Below are positions 11,771 through 25,614 of a DNA stretch of 64,000 bases, one piece after another (position 1 is the first letter of the stretch; each line of letters begins with the position of its first letter). The position numbers and the translations under genes were made by a program. The stretch is from Fistularia commersonii (taxonomy: Eukaryota; Chordata; Actinopteri; Syngnathiformes; Fistulariidae): contig JBBMNZ010000045.1 in the NCBI GenBank assembly GCA_037954325.1, forward strand, positions 558,001 through 622,000, given 5' to 3'. The notes below the pieces were generated by a model. It was given only the letters and a program-made list of their open reading frames with translations, did not search any database and was not told the origin of the DNA.

Positions 11771-12735
11771 AAAAAGTGCTTATCTCACCGAGTTGAAGCG
11801 TTTTTGATTAGGAGTGGAAATAACTACTGAATTTTCATCAGGTTGGTTTCTACTGTTGAAATATGTTGATTAGCACATTATTCTGCACAATATATGTCAA
11901 CTTCAGTGTAATCCCATCACAGGTTCAAAAGATATAGCCATTCGATCAAAAAGTGTATATCTTATCGGGTTCAAGCATTTTTGAATAGGAATGGAAATAA
12001 CTAATGAATTTCATCAAGCCGCTTTCTGCTGTTGAAATGTGTTGTTTAGGGCATAATTCTGCAAATATATTTCAAATTCAGTGTAATCCAGCTACAAGAT
12101 CAAAAGATATAGCCATTCGTTCAAAAACTGCTTATCTCACCGAATTGAAGCGTTTTCGAGTTGGAGTGGAAATAACTAATGAATTTCAATATGCTGGTTT
12201 TTGCTGTTGATATATGTTGTTTAGGACATGATTCTGCAATATATATGTCAAATTCAGTGTAATCCATCTATAAATTCAAAAGATATAGCCATAAGGTCAA
12301 AAAGTAATTATCTTACCGAGTTAGATCGCTTTTGTTTAGGAGTTGAAATAACTAATGAATTTCATCAAGCTGGTTTCTGCTGTTGAAATATGTTGTTTAG
12401 GACATGATTCAGCACAAAATATGTCAAATTCAGTGTGATCCCATTACAAGATCAAAAGATATAGCCATTCCTTCAAAAATGACTTATCTCACCGAAATGA
12501 AGCGTTTTTGAATAGGAGTGGGAATAACTAGTGAATTTCATCAAGCTTGTTTTTCTGTTGAAATATGTTGTTTAGAACATGATTCTGCACAATACATTTC
12601 GTATTCAGTGTAATCCAGCTACAAGTTCAAAAGATATAGCCATTCGTTCAAAAAGTGCTTATCTCACTGATTTGAAACGTTTTTGATTTTGAGTGGAAAT
12701 GACTCATGAATTTCATCAAGCTGGTTTCTGTTGTT

Positions 12736-12776
12736 GAAATATGTTGTTTAGGACATGATTCTGCACAATATATGTC
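12736..12776. other. Imperfect dyad 2 of the monomer
   Basis: The arms GAAATATGTTGT (12,736-12,747) and ACAATATATGTC (12,765-12,776) pair over twelve positions with one mismatch and one G-T wobble, across a 17-base loop. Many monomers keep both arms; variants with GATATATG or ACAAAATATG change the stem by one or two positions. Short monomers keep this dyad. Confidence 0.45.
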
Positions 12777-13491
12777 AAATTCAGTGTAATCCAGCCACAA
12801 GTTCAAAAGATATAGCCATAAGGTCAAAAACTGCTTATCTTATCGAGTTAAATCGTTATTGAGTTGGACTGGAAATAACTCATGAATTTCATCAAGCTGG
12901 TTTCTGCTGGATATATGTTGATTAGAACATGATTCTGTACAATATATGTCAAATTCAGTGTAATCCCATCACAGGTTCAAAAGATAAAGCCATTCGTTCA
13001 AAAAGTGTTTATCTTATCGGGTTGAAGCGTTTTTGATTAAGAGTGGAAATAACTAATGAATTTCACCAAGCTGGTTTCTGCTGTTCAAATATGTTGTTCA
13101 GTACATGATTCTGCACAATATATGTCAAATTCAGCGTGATCCAGCTACATTTGCAAAAGATATAGCCATTCGTTCAAAAAGTGCTTCTCACACCGAGTTA
13201 AATCGTTTTTGATTAGGAGTGTAAATAACTAATGGATTTCATAAGCTGGTTTTTGCCATTGAAATATGTTGTTTAGGACTTGATTCTGCACATTATATGT
13301 CAAATTCAGTGTAATTCCAACAGCGGTTCAAAAGATAGAGCCATTCTTTCAAAGAATGCTTATCTCACAGAGTTGAAGCGTTTTTGATTAGGAGAGGAAA
13401 TAACTAATGAATTTCACCAAGCCTGTTTCTGCTGTTGATAGATGTTGGATAGGACATGATTCTGTACAATATATGTCAAATTCAGTGTAAT

Positions 13492-15075
13492 CCTCCGACA
13501 AGATCAAAAAATATAGCCATTCGTGCAAAAACTGCTTATATCACCGAGTTGAAGCGTTTTTGAGTTGTAGTGGAAATAACTGATGAATTTCAAAATGCTG
13601 GTTTTTGCTATTGATATATGTTGTTTGGGACATGATTCTTCACAATGTATGTCAAATTCAGTGTAATCCAGCTATAAGTTCAAAAGATATAGCCATAAGG
13701 TCAAAAAGTTCTTATCTCACTGAGTTGAAGCGTTTTTGAGATTTAGTGGAAATGACTCATGAATTTCATCAAGCTGGTTTCTGCTGTTGAAATATGTTGT
13801 TTAGGACATGATTCTGCACAATATATGTCAAATTCAGTGTAATCCCATCACAAGTTCAAAAGATATAGCCTTAAGGTCAAAAAGTACTTATCTTATCGAG
13901 TTAAATCGTTTTTGAGTTGGAGTGGAAATAACTAATTAATTTCATCATGCTGGTTTCTGCTGTTTATATATGTTGTTTAGGACATGATTCTGCACAATAT
14001 ATGTCAAATTCAGTGTAATCCCATCACAGGTTCAAAAGATATAGCCATAAGGTCAAAAAGTGCTTATCTCACCGAGTTGAAGCGTTTTTGATTAAGAGAG
14101 GAAATAACTATTAAATTTCACCAAGCCTTTTTCTGCTGTTGATAGATGTTGTATAGGACATGATTCTGCACAATATATGTCAACTTCAGTGTAATCCAGC
14201 TATAAATTCAAAAGATTTAGCCATAAGGTCAAAAAGTGCTTATCTCACTGAGTTGAAGCGTTTTTGATTTTGAGTGGTAATGACTAATGAATTTCATCAA
14301 GCTGGTTTCTACTGTTGAAATTTGTTGTTTAGGACATGATTCTGCACAATTAATGTCAAATTCAGTGTAATCCAGCTATAAGTTCAAAAGATATAGCCAT
14401 AAGGTCAAAAAGTTCTTATCTCACCGAGTTAAATCGTTTTTGAGTTGGAGTGGAAATAACTCATGAATTTCATCAAGCTGGTTTCTGATGGTGATATATG
14501 TTGTTTAGAACATGATTCTGCACAATATATGTCAAATTCAGTGTAATCACAACACATGTTCAAAAGATATAGCCATTCGTTCAAAAAGTGATTACCTAAT
14601 TGTGTTGAAGCGTTTTTGATTAAGAGTGGAAATAACTAATGAATTTCAACGAGCTGGTTTCTGCTTTTCAAATATGTTGTTTAGTACATGATTCTGCACA
14701 ATATATGTCAAATTCAGAGTAATCCAGCTACAAGTTCAAAAGATATAGCCATTCGTTCAAAAAGTGCTTCCCTCACCGAGTTGAAGCGTTTTTGATTAGG
14801 AGTGGAAATAACTAATGGATTTCATCAAGCTGGTTACTGCCGTTGAAATATGTTTTATAGAAAATTATTCTGCACAATTAATGTCAAATTCAGTTTAATC
14901 CTGCTACAAGTTCAAAAGATATAGCCATTTGTTCAAAAAGTGCTTATCTCACCGAATTTAAGTGTTTTTGATTAGGAGTGGAAATAACTAATGAATTTCA
15001 CCAAACTGGTTTCTGCTGTTGAAATATGTTGTTTAGGACATGATTTTGCACAAAATATGTCAAATTCAGTTTAAT
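13492..15075 (+). repeat. 1,584-bp HOR unit (9 monomers), first copy
   Basis: The marker CCTCCGACAAGATC at 13,492 recurs at 15,076, a step of 1,584 bp or nine 176-bp monomers. The next unit, from 15,076, is interrupted near 15,405 by the start of the second 3,692-bp copy. The 1,584-bp unit therefore sits inside the 3,692-bp unit and was partly carried along with it. Confidence 0.82.
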
Positions 15076-15344
15076 CCTCCGACAAGATCAAAAAATATAG
15101 CCATTCGTGCAAAAACTGCTTATATCACCGAGTTGAAGCGTTTTTGAGTTGTAGTGGAAATAACTGATGAATTTCAAAATGCTGGTTTTTGCTATTGATA
15201 TATGTTGTTTGGGACATGATTCTTCACAATGTATGTCAAATTCAGTGTAATCCAGCTATAAGTTCAAAAGATATAGCCATAAGGTCAAAAAGTTCTTATC
15301 TCACTGAGTTGAAGCGTTTTTGAGATTTAGTGGAAATGACTAAT

Positions 15345-15520
15345 GAATTTCATCAAGCTGGTTTCTGCTGTTGAAATATGTTGTTTAGGACATGATTCTG
15401 CACAATTAATGTCAAATTCAGTGTAATCCAGCTACAAGTTCAAAAGATATAGCCATAAGGTCAAAAAGTGCTTATCTCACCGAGTTGAAGCGTTTTTGAT
15501 TAGGAGTGGAAATAACTACT
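15345..15520 (+). repeat. Representative satellite monomer (176 bp)
   Basis: This is one complete monomer, measured from GAATTTCATC to the base before the next GAATTTTCATC. It has all the standard segments and carries the ATAAGGTC variant instead of ATTCGTTC at the box-like site. In many monomers the frame opened by ATGAATTTC runs 27 codons and stops at the TAA of AGTGTAATC. Because 177 is a multiple of three, frames persist from one 177-bp monomer to the next, and scattered stop-losing substitutions give chance open frames of 60-85 codons on both strands. Confidence 0.9.
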
Positions 15521-18500
15521 GAATTTTCATCAGGTTGGTTTCTACTGTTGAAATATGTTGATTAGCACATTATTCTGCACAATATATGTCAACTTCAGTG
15601 TAATCCCATCACAGGTTCAAAAGATATAGCCATTCGATCAAAAAGTGTATATCTTATCGGGTTCAAGCATTTTTGATTAGGAATGGAAATAACTAATGAA
15701 TTTCATCAAGCCGCTTTCTGCTGTTGAAATGTGTTGTTTAGGGCATAATTCTGCAAATATATTTCAAATTCAGTGTAATCCAGCTACAAGATCAAAAGAT
15801 ATAGCCATTCGTTCAAAAACTGCTTATCTCACCGAATTGAAGCGTTTTCGAGTTGGAGTGGAAATAACTAATGAATTTCAATATGCTGGTTTTTGCTGTT
15901 GATATATGTTGTTTAGGACATGATTCTGCAATATATATGTCAAATTCAGTGTAATCCATCTATAAATTCAAAAGATATAGCCATAAGGTCAAAAAGTAAT
16001 TATCTTACCGAGTTAGATCGCTTTTGTTTAAGAGTTGAAATAACTAATGAATTTCATCAAGCTGGTTTCTGCTGTTGAAATATGTTGTTTAGGACATGAT
16101 TCAGCACAAAATATGTCAAATTCAGTGTGATCCCATTACAAGATCAAAAGATATAGCCATTCCTTCAAAAATGACTTATCTCACCGAAATGAAGCGTTTT
16201 TGATTAAGAGTGGAAATAACTAGTGAATTTCATCAAGCTTGTTTTTCTGTTGAAATATGTTGTTTAGAACATGATTCTGCACAATACATTTCGTATTCAG
16301 TGTAATCCAGCTACAAGTTCAAAAGATATAGCCATTCGTTCAAAAAGTGCTTATCTCACTGATTTGAAACGTTTTTGATTTTGAGTGGAAATGACTCATG
16401 AATTTCATCAAGCTGGTTTCTGTTGTTGAAATATGTTGTTTAGGACATGATTCTGCACAATATATGTCAAATTCAGTGTAATCCAGCCACAAGTTCAAAA
16501 GATATAGCCATAAGGTCAAAAACTGCTTATCTTATCGAGTTAAATCGTTATTGAGTTGGACTGGAAATAACTCATGAATTTCATCAAGCTGGTTTCTGCT
16601 GGATATATGTTGATTAGAACATGATTCTGTACAATATATGTCAAATTCAGTGTAATCCCATCACAGGTTCAAAAGATAAAGCCATTCGTTCAAAAAGTGT
16701 TTATCTTATCGGGTTGAAGCGTTTTTGATTAAGAGTGGAAATAACTAATGAATTTCACCAAGCTGGTTTCTGCTGTTCAAATATGTTGTTCAGTACATGA
16801 TTCTGCACAATATATGTCAAATTCAGCGTGATCCAGCTACATTTGCAAAAGATATAGCCATTCGTTCAAAAAGTGCTTCTCACACCGAGTTAAATCGTTT
16901 TTGATTAGGAGTGTAAATAACTAATGGATTTCATAAGCTGGTTTTTGCCATTGAAATATGTTGTTTAGGACTTGATTCTGCACATTATATGTCAAATTCA
17001 GTGTAATTCCAACAGCGGTTCAAAAGATAGAGCCATTCTTTCAAAGAATGCTTATCTCACAGAGTTGAAGCGTTTTTGATTAGGAGAGGAAATAACTAAT
17101 GAATTTCACCAAGCCTGTTTCTGCTGTTGATAGATGTTGGATAGGACATGATTCTGTACAATATATGTCAAATTCAGTGTAATCCTCCGACAAGATCAAA
17201 AAATATAGCCATTCGTGCAAAAACTGCTTATATCACCGAGTTGAAGCGTTTTTGAGTTGTAGTGGAAATAACTGATGAATTTCAAAATGCTGGTTTTTGC
17301 TATTGATATATGTTGTTTGGGACATGATTCTTCACAATGTATGTCAAATTCAGTGTAATCCAGCTATAAGTTCAAAAGATATAGCCATAAGGTCAAAAAG
17401 TTCTTATCTCACTGAGTTGAAGCGTTTTTGAGATTTAGTGGAAATGACTCATGAATTTCATCAAGCGGGTTTTTGCTGTTGAAATATGTTGTTTAGGACA
17501 TGATTCTGCACAATATATGTCAAATTCAGTGTAATCCCATCACAAGTTCAAAAGATATAGCCTTAAGGTCAAAAAGTACTTATCTTATCGAGTTAAATCG
17601 TTTTTGAGTTGGAGTGGAAATAACTAATTAATTTCATCATGCTGGTTTCTGCTGTTTATATATGTTGTTTAGGACATGATTCTGCACAATATATGTCAAA
17701 TTCAGTGTAATCCCATCACAGGTTCAAAAGATATAGCCATAAGGTCAAAAAGTGCTTATCTCACCGAGTTGAAGCGTTTTTGATTAAGAGAGGAAATAAC
17801 TATTAAATTTCACCAAGCCTTTTTCTGCTGTTGATAGATGTTGTATAGGACATGATTCTGCACAATATATGTCAACTTCAGTGTAATCCAGCTATAAATT
17901 CAAAAGATTTAGCCATAAGGTCAAAAAGTGCTTATCTCACTGAGTTGAAGCGTTTTTGATTTTGAGTGGTAATGACTAATGAATTTCATCAAGCTGGTTT
18001 CTACTGTTGAAATTTGTTGTTTAGGACATGATTCTGCACAATTAATGTCAAATTCAGTGTAATCCAGCTATAAGTTCAAAAGATATAGCCATAAGGTCAA
18101 AAAGTTCTTATCTCACCGAGTTAAATCGTTTTTGAGTTGGAGTGGAAATAACTCATGAATTTCATCAAGCTGGTTTCTGATGGTGATATATGTTGTTTAG
18201 AACATGATTCTGCACAATATATGTCAAATTCAGTGTAATCACAACACATGTTCAAAAGATATAGCCATTCGTTCAAAAAGTGATTACCTAATTGTGTTGA
18301 AGCGTTTTTGATTAAGAGTGGAAATAACTAATGAATTTCAACGAGCTGGTTTCTGCTTTTCAAATATGTTGTTTAGTACATGATTCTGCACAATATATGT
18401 CAAATTCAGAGTAATCCAGCTACAAGTTCAAAAGATATAGCCATTCGTTCAAAAAGTGCTTCCCTCACCGAGTTGAAGCGTTTTTGATTAGGAGTGGAAA

Positions 18501-19100
18501 TAACTAATGGATTTCATCAAGCTGGTTACTGCCGTTGAAATATGTTTTATAGAAAATTATTCTGCACAATTAATGTCAAATTCAGTTTAATCCTGCTACA
18601 AGTTCAAAAGATATAGCCATTTGTTCAAAAAGTGCTTATCTCACCGAATTTAAGTGTTTTTGATTAGGAGTGGAAATAACTAATGAATTTCACCAAACTG
18701 GTTTCTGCTGTTGAAATATGTTGTTTAGGACATGATTTTGCACAAAATATGTCAAATTCAGTTTAATCCTCCGACAAGATCAAAAAATATAGCCATTCGT
18801 GCAAAAACTGCTTATATCACCGAGTTGAAGCGTTTTTGAGTTGTAGTGGAAATAACTGATGAATTTCAAAATGCTGGTTTTTGCTATTGATATATGTTGT
18901 TTGGGACATGATTCTTCACAATGTATGTCAAATTCAGTGTAATCCAGCTATAAGTTCAAAAGATATAGCCATAAGGTCAAAAAGTTCTTATCTCACTGAG
19001 TTGAAGCGTTTTTGAGATTTAGTGGAAATGACTAATGAATTTCATCAAGCTGGTTTCTGCTGTTGAAATATGTTGTTTAGGACATGATTCTGCACAATAT
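15463..19100 (+). repeat. 3,692-bp HOR unit, copy 2
   Basis: Near-identical to 11,771-15,405. One visible difference is AGAGTTG/AGGAGTTG next to TTTTGTTTA near 16,028/12,336. It stops matching near 19,098, where the sequence continues into another 1,584-bp unit instead of re-entering the 3,692-bp phase. Both copies hold the same chance 68-codon open frame (12,004 and 15,696), which is satellite sequence and not a gene. Confidence 0.82.
17184..18767 (+). repeat. 1,584-bp HOR unit, ladder copy 1
   Basis: Starts at the CCTCCGACAAG marker, 3,692 bp after its counterpart at 13,492, and is followed at once by further units at 18,768 and 20,352. Its monomers are mainly of the ATAAGGTC class, with little of the ATTCGTTC class, unlike D'. 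Confidence 0.82.
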
Positions 19101-20351
19101 ATGTCAAATTCAGTGTAATCCCATCACAAGTTCAAAAGATATAGCCTTAAGGTCAAAAAGTACTTATCTTATCGAGTTAAATCATTTTTGAGTTGGAGTG
19201 GAAATAACTAATTAATTTCATCATGCTGGTTTCTGCTGTTTATATATGTTGTTTAGGACATGATTCTGCACAATATATGTCAAATTCAGTGTAATCCCAT
19301 CACAGGTTCAAAAGATATAGCCATAAGGTCAAAAAGTGCTTATCTCACCGAGTTGAAGCGTTTTTGATTAAGAGAGGAAATAACTATTAACTTTCACCAA
19401 GCCTTTTTCTGCTGTTGATAGATGTTGTATAGGACATGATTCTGCACAATATATGTCAACTTCAGTGTAATGCAGCTATAAATTCAAAAGATTTAGCCAT
19501 AAGGTCAAAAAGTGCTTATCTCACTGAGTTGAAGCGTTTTTGATTTTGAGTGGTAATGACTAATGAATTTCATCAAGCTGGTTTCTACTGTTGAAATCTG
19601 TTGTTTAGGACATGATTCTGCACAATTAATGTCAAATTCAGTGTAATCCAGCTACAAGTTCAAAAGATATAGCCATAAGGTCAAAAAGTGCTTATCTCAC
19701 CGAGTTAAATCGTTTTTGAGTTGGAGTGGAAATAACTCATGAATTTCATCAAGCTGGTTTCTGATGGTGATATATGTTGTTTAGAACATGATTCTGCACA
19801 ATATATGTCAAATTCAGTGTAATCACAACACATGTTCAAAAGATATAGCCATTCGTTCAAAAAGTGATTACCTAATTGTGTTGAAGCGTTTTTGATTAAG
19901 AGTGGAAATAACTAATGAATTTCAACGAGCTGGTTTCTGCTTTTCAAATATGTTGTTTAGTACATGATTCTGCACAATATATGTCAAATTCAGAGTAATC
20001 CAGCTACAAGTTCAAAAGATATAGCCATTCGTTCAAAAAGTGCTTCCCTCACCGAGTTGAAGCGTTTTTGATTAGGAGTGGAAATAACTAATGGATTTCA
20101 TCAAGCTGGTTACTGCCGTTGAAATATGTTTTATAGAAAATTATTCTGCACAATTAATGTCAAATTCAGTTTAATCCTGCTGCAAGTTCAAAAGATATAG
20201 CCATTTGTTCAAAAAGTGCTTATCTCACCGAATTTAAGTGTTTTTGATTAGGAGTGGAAATAACTAATGAATTTCACCAAACTGGTTTCTGCTGTTGAAA
20301 TATGTTGTTTAGGACATGATTTTGCACAAAATATGTCAAATTCAGTTCAAT
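18768..20351 (+). repeat. 1,584-bp HOR unit, ladder copy 2
   Basis: The marker recurs exactly 1,584 bp after the previous one. It has minor private changes, for example AATGCAGC near 19,470 where other copies read AATCCAGC, and ATCATTTTTG near 19,180 where they read ATCGTTTTTG. Confidence 0.82.
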
Positions 20352-21694
20352 CCTCCGACAAGATCAAAAAATATAGCCATTCGTGCAAAAACTGCTTATA
20401 TCACCGAGTTGAAGCGTTTTTGAGTTGTAGTGGAAATAACTGATGAATTTCAAAATGCTGGTTTTTGCTATTGATATATGTTGTTTGGGACATGATTCTT
20501 CACAATGTATGTCAAATTCAGTGTAATCCAGCTATAAGTTCAAAAGATATAGCCATAAGGTCAAAAAGTTCTTTTTCTCACTGAGTTGAAGCGTTTTTGA
20601 GATTTAGTGGAAATGACTAATGAATTTCATCAAGCTGGTTTCTGCTGTTGAAATATGTTGTTTAGGACATGATTCTGCACAATATATGTCAAATTCAGTG
20701 TAATCCCATCACAAGATCAAAAGATATAGCCTTAAGGTCAAAAAGTACTTATCTTATCGAGTTAAATCGAATTTTGAGTTGGAGTGGAAATAACTAATTA
20801 ATTTCATCATGCTGGTTTCTGCTGTTTATATATGTTGTTTAGGACATGATTCTGCACAATATATGTCAAATTCAGTGTAATCCCATCACAGGTTCAAAAG
20901 ATATAGCCATAAGGTCAAAAAGTGCTTATCTCACCGAGTTGAAGCGTTTTTGATTAGGAGTGGAAATAACTATTAAATTTCACCAAGCCTTTTTCTGCTG
21001 TTGATAGATGTTGTATAGGACATGATTCTGCACAATATATGTCAACTTCAGTGTAATCCAGCTATAAATTCAAAAGATTTAGCCATAAGGTCAAAAAGTG
21101 CTTATCTCACTGAGTTGAAGCGTTTTTGATTTTGAGTGGTAATGACTAATGAATTTCATCAAGCTGGTTTCTACTGTTGAAATTTGTTGTTTAGGACATG
21201 ATTCTGCACAATTAATGTCAAATTCAGTGTAATCCAGCTACAAGTTCAAAAGATATAGCCATAAGGTCAAAAAGTGCTTATCTCACCGAGTTGAAGCGTT
21301 TTTGAGTTGGAGTGGAAATAACTCATGAATTTCATCAAGCTGGTTTCTGATGGTGATATATGTTGTTTAGAACATGATTCTGCACAATATATGTCAAATT
21401 CAGTGTAATCACAACACATGTTCAAAAGATATAGCCATTCGTTCAAAAAGTGATTACCTAATTGTGTTGAAGCGTTTTTGATTAAGAGTGGAAATAACTA
21501 ATGAATTTCAACGAGCTGGTTTCTGCTTTTCAAATATGTTGTTTAGTATATGATTCTGCACAATATATGTCAAATTCAGAGTAATCCAGCTACAAGTTCA
21601 AAAGATATAGCCATTCGTTCAAAAAGTGCTTCCCTCACCGAGTTGAAGCGTTTTTGATTAGGAGTGGAAATAACTAATGGATTTCATCAAGCTG
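20352..21694 (+). repeat. 1,584-bp HOR unit, truncated ladder copy 3
   Basis: It follows the previous unit for about 1.34 kb with two single-base gains (TTCTTTTTCTC near 20,570 and TCGAATTTTGAG near 20,768). Near 21,694 it switches to block C, where GGTTTCTGCTGGTGAGATATG replaces the expected GGTTACTGCCGTTG. The switch lies in the shared GCTGGTT stretch of the monomer, as expected for exchange between misaligned monomers. Confidence 0.8.
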
Positions 21695-24600
21695 GTTTCT
21701 GCTGGTGAGATATGTTGTTTCGGACATGATTAAGCACAATATATGTCAAATTTAGTGTAATCACATCACGGGTTCAAAAGATATAGCCATTCATTCAAAA
21801 AGTGCTTATCTTATCGGGTTGAAGCGTTTTTGATTAAGAGTGGAAATAACTAATGAATTTCACCAAGTTGGTTTTTGCTGTTGATATATGTTGTTTAGAA
21901 CATGATTCTGCACAATACATGTAAAATTCTGTGTAATCCAGCTACAAGTTCAAAAGATATAGCCATAAGTTCAAAAAGTGCTTATCTTACAGAGATTAAA
22001 TCTTTTTTGAGTTGGAGTGGAAATAACTAATGAATTTCATCATGCTGGATTCTGCTGTTGATATATGTTGTTTAGGACAAGATTCTGCACAATTTATGTC
22101 AAATTCAGTGTGATCCCATCACAGGTTCAAAAGATATATCCATTCGTTCAAAAAGTCTTCATCTCACTGAGTTGAAGCGTTTTTGATTAGGAGTGGAAAA
22201 AAAAAAAGAATTTCATTAAGCTGGTTTCTGCTGTGGAAAAATGTTGTTTCGGACATGATTCTGCACAAAATATGTCAAATTCAGTGTAATCCAGGTACAA
22301 ATTCAAAAGATATAGCCATTCGTTCAAAAAGTTCTTATATCACTGACTTGAAGCGTTTTTGACTAGTAGTGGAAATAACTAATGAATTTCATCATGCCGT
22401 TTTCTGCTGTTGAAATATCTTGTTTAGAACATGATTCTGCACAATATATGTCAAATTCAGTGTAACCCAGCTTCAAGATCAAAATATATAGCCATTCGTT
22501 AAAAAAGTGCTTTTCTCACCGAGTTGAAGCGTTATTGATTAGGAGTGGAATTAACTAATGAATTTCATTAATCTGGTTTCTGCTGTTGAAATATGTTGTT
22601 TGGGACAATATTCTGCAAAAAATATGTCAAATTCAGTGTAATTCAGCGACAAAATCAAAAGATATAGCCATTCGTTCAAAAAGTGTTTATCTTATCGGGT
22701 TTAAATATGTTGTTTAGGACAAGATTTTGTACAATTTATGTAAAATTTAGTGCAATCCAGGTACATTTTCAAAAGATATAGCCATTCGTTCAAAAAGTGC
22801 TTATCTCACCGAGTTGAAGCGTTTTTGATTAGGAATGGAAATAACTGATGAATTTCATTAATCTGGTTTCTGTTGTTGAAATATGTTGTTTAGGACATGA
22901 TTCTGCATAAAATTTGTCAAATTCAGTGTTATTCAGCGACAAAATCAAAAGATATAGCCATTCGTTCAAAAAGTGTTTATCTTATCGGGTTGAAATATGT
23001 TGTTTAGGACAAGATTTTCTACAATTTATGTCAAATTCAGTGTAATCCAGGTACATTTTCAAAAGATATACCCATTCGTTAAAAAAGTGCTTTTCTCACC
23101 GAGTTGAAGTGTTATTGATTAGGAGTGGAAATAACTAATGAATTTCATTAATCTGGTTTCTGCTGTTGAAATATGTTTTATAGGACATGATTCTGCACAA
23201 TATATGTCAAATTCAGTGTAATCCAGCGAAAAGATCAAAAGATATAGCCATTCGTTCAAAAACTGCTTATCTCACCGAGTTGAAGCGTTTTTTAGTTGGA
23301 GTGGAAATAACTAATGAATTTCAATATGCTGGTTTTTGCTGTTGATATATGTTGTTTAGGACATGATTTTGCACAATATATGTCAAATTTAGTGTAATCA
23401 CATCACAGGTTCAAAAGATATAGCCATTCGTTCAAAAAGTTCGTATCTTATCGGGTTGAAGCGTTTTTGATTAAGAGTGAAAATAACTAATGAATTTCAT
23501 CAAGCTGGTTTCTACTTTTGAAATATGTTGTTTAGGACATGATTCTGCAATATATATGTCAAATTCAGTGAAACCCAGCTACAGGATCAAAATATATAGC
23601 CATTCGTTCAGAAAGTGCTTCTCTCACCGAGTTAGGCGTTTTTTATTAGGGATGGAAATAACTAATGAATGTCATCAAGCTGGTTTCTCCTGTTGAAATA
23701 TGTTGTTTTGACAATGATTCTGCACAATTAATGTCAAATTCAGTGTAATCCAGCTACAAGTTCAAAAGATATCGCCATTCGTTAAAAAAGTGCTTATCTC
23801 ACCGAGTTGAAGCGTTTTTTATTAGGGATGGAAATAACTAATGAATTTCATCAAGCTGGTTTCTCCTGTTGAAATATGTTGTTTAGAAAATGATTCTGCA
23901 CAATATATGTCAACTTCAGTGTTATCCAGCTACAAGTTAAAAAGATATATCTATAAGGTCAAAAACTGCTTATCTTATCGAGTTAAAATGTTTTTAAGTT
24001 GGAGTGGAAATAACTAATGAATTTCATCAAGCTGGTTTCTGCTGTTGATATATGTTGTCTAGGACATGATTCTGCACGATATATGTCAATTTCAGTGTAA
24101 TCCCATCACATGTTAAAAACATATAGCCATTCATTCAAAAAGTCTTCATCTCACCGAGTTGAAGCGTTTTTGATTAGGAGTAAAAATAACTAATGAATTT
24201 CATCGAGCTGGTTTCTACTGTTGAAATATGTTGTTTAGGACATGATTCTGCAATATATATGTCAAATTCAGTGTAACCCAGCTACAGGATCAAAATTTAT
24301 AGCCATTCGTTCAAAAAGTGCTTTTCTCACCGAGTTGAAGCGTTTTTGATTAGGAGTGGAAATAACTAATGAATTTCATCAAGCTTGTTTCTGCCGTTGA
24401 AATATGTTGTTTAGGACATGATTCTGCACAATATATGTCAAATTCAGTGGGATCCCATGACAGGTTAAAAAGATATAGCCCTTGGTTCAAAAAGGACTTA
24501 TCTCACCGAGTTGAAGCGTTTTTGATTAGGATTGGAAACAACTAATGGATTTCATCAAACTGGTTTCTGCTGTTGAAATATGTTGTTTAGGACATGATTT

Positions 24601-25614
24601 TGCACTAAATATTTCAAATTCAGTGTAATCCAGCGACAAGATCAAAAGATATAGCCATTCGTGCAAAAAGTGCTTATCTCACGGAGTTGAAGCGTTTTTG
24701 ATTTGGAGTGGAAATAACTAATGAATTCCATCAAGCTGGTTTCTGCTGTTGATATATGTTGTTTAGGACATGATTCTGAACAATATATGTCAAATTCAGT
24801 GTGATCCCATCACATGTTGAAAAGATATAGCCATTCGTTCAAAGAGTGCTTATCTTACCGAGTTGAAGCGTTTTTTAGTTGGAGTGGAAATAACTAATGA
24901 ATTTCAATATGCTGGTTTTTGCTGTTGATATATGTGGTTTAGGACATGATTCTACACAATATATGTCAAATTCAGTGTAATCCAGCAACAAGTTCAAAAT
25001 ATATAGCCATAAGGTCAAAAAGAAATTATCTTACCGAGTTAAATCGCTTTTGATTAGGAGTGGAAATAACTCATGAATTTCATCAAGCAGGTGTCTGCTG
25101 GTGATTTTTGTTTTTTAGAACATGATTCTGCAAAATACATGTCAAATTCAGTGTAATCCCATCACATGTTCAAAAGATATAGCCATTCGTTCAAAAAGTG
25201 TTTATCTTATCGGGTTGAGGAGTTTTTGATTAAGAGTGGAAATAACTAATGAATTTCACCAAGCTGGTTTCTGCTGTTCAAATATGTTGTTCAGTACATG
25301 ATTCTGCACAATATATGTCAAATTCAGTGTAATCCAGCGACAAGTTCAAAAGATATAGCCATTCGTTCAAAAAGTGCTTCTCTCACCGAGTTGAAGCGTT
25401 TTTTATTAGGAGTGGAAATGACTAATGGATTTCATCAAGCTGGTTTCTACTATTGAAATATGTTGATTAGGACATGATTCTGCACAATATATGTTAACTT
25501 CAGTGTAATCCCATTACAGGTTAAAAATATATAGCCATTCGTTCAAAAAGTCTTCATCTCACCCAGTTGAAGCGTTTTTGATTAGGAGTGAAAATAACTA
25601 ATGAATTTCATCAA

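Larger units (their letters stand above)
11771..15462 (+). repeat. 3,692-bp HOR unit, copy 1 (21 monomers)
   Basis: Position 12,004 onward recurs at 15,696, and CCTCCGACAAGATC at 13,492 recurs at 17,184; both give an offset of 3,692 bp, equal to 21 monomers of about 176 bp. There is no short monomer in this unit. The last ~1.6 kb contains the first step of the internal 1,584-bp repeat (13,492 to 15,076). Copy 1 matches copy 2 until about 15,405. Confidence 0.85.

Noticed and set aside
12004..12210. 68-codon open frame, repeated identically at 15,696-15,902
   Set aside because: It is 1.2 satellite monomers read through after loss of the usual TAA. The second copy is explained by the 3,692-bp duplication. 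No other gene signal is present.
23490..23696. 68-codon open frame starting ATGAATTTCATC
   Set aside because: It is the standard monomer frame with altered stops; frame and product follow the satellite sequence, and neighbouring monomers carry stops.
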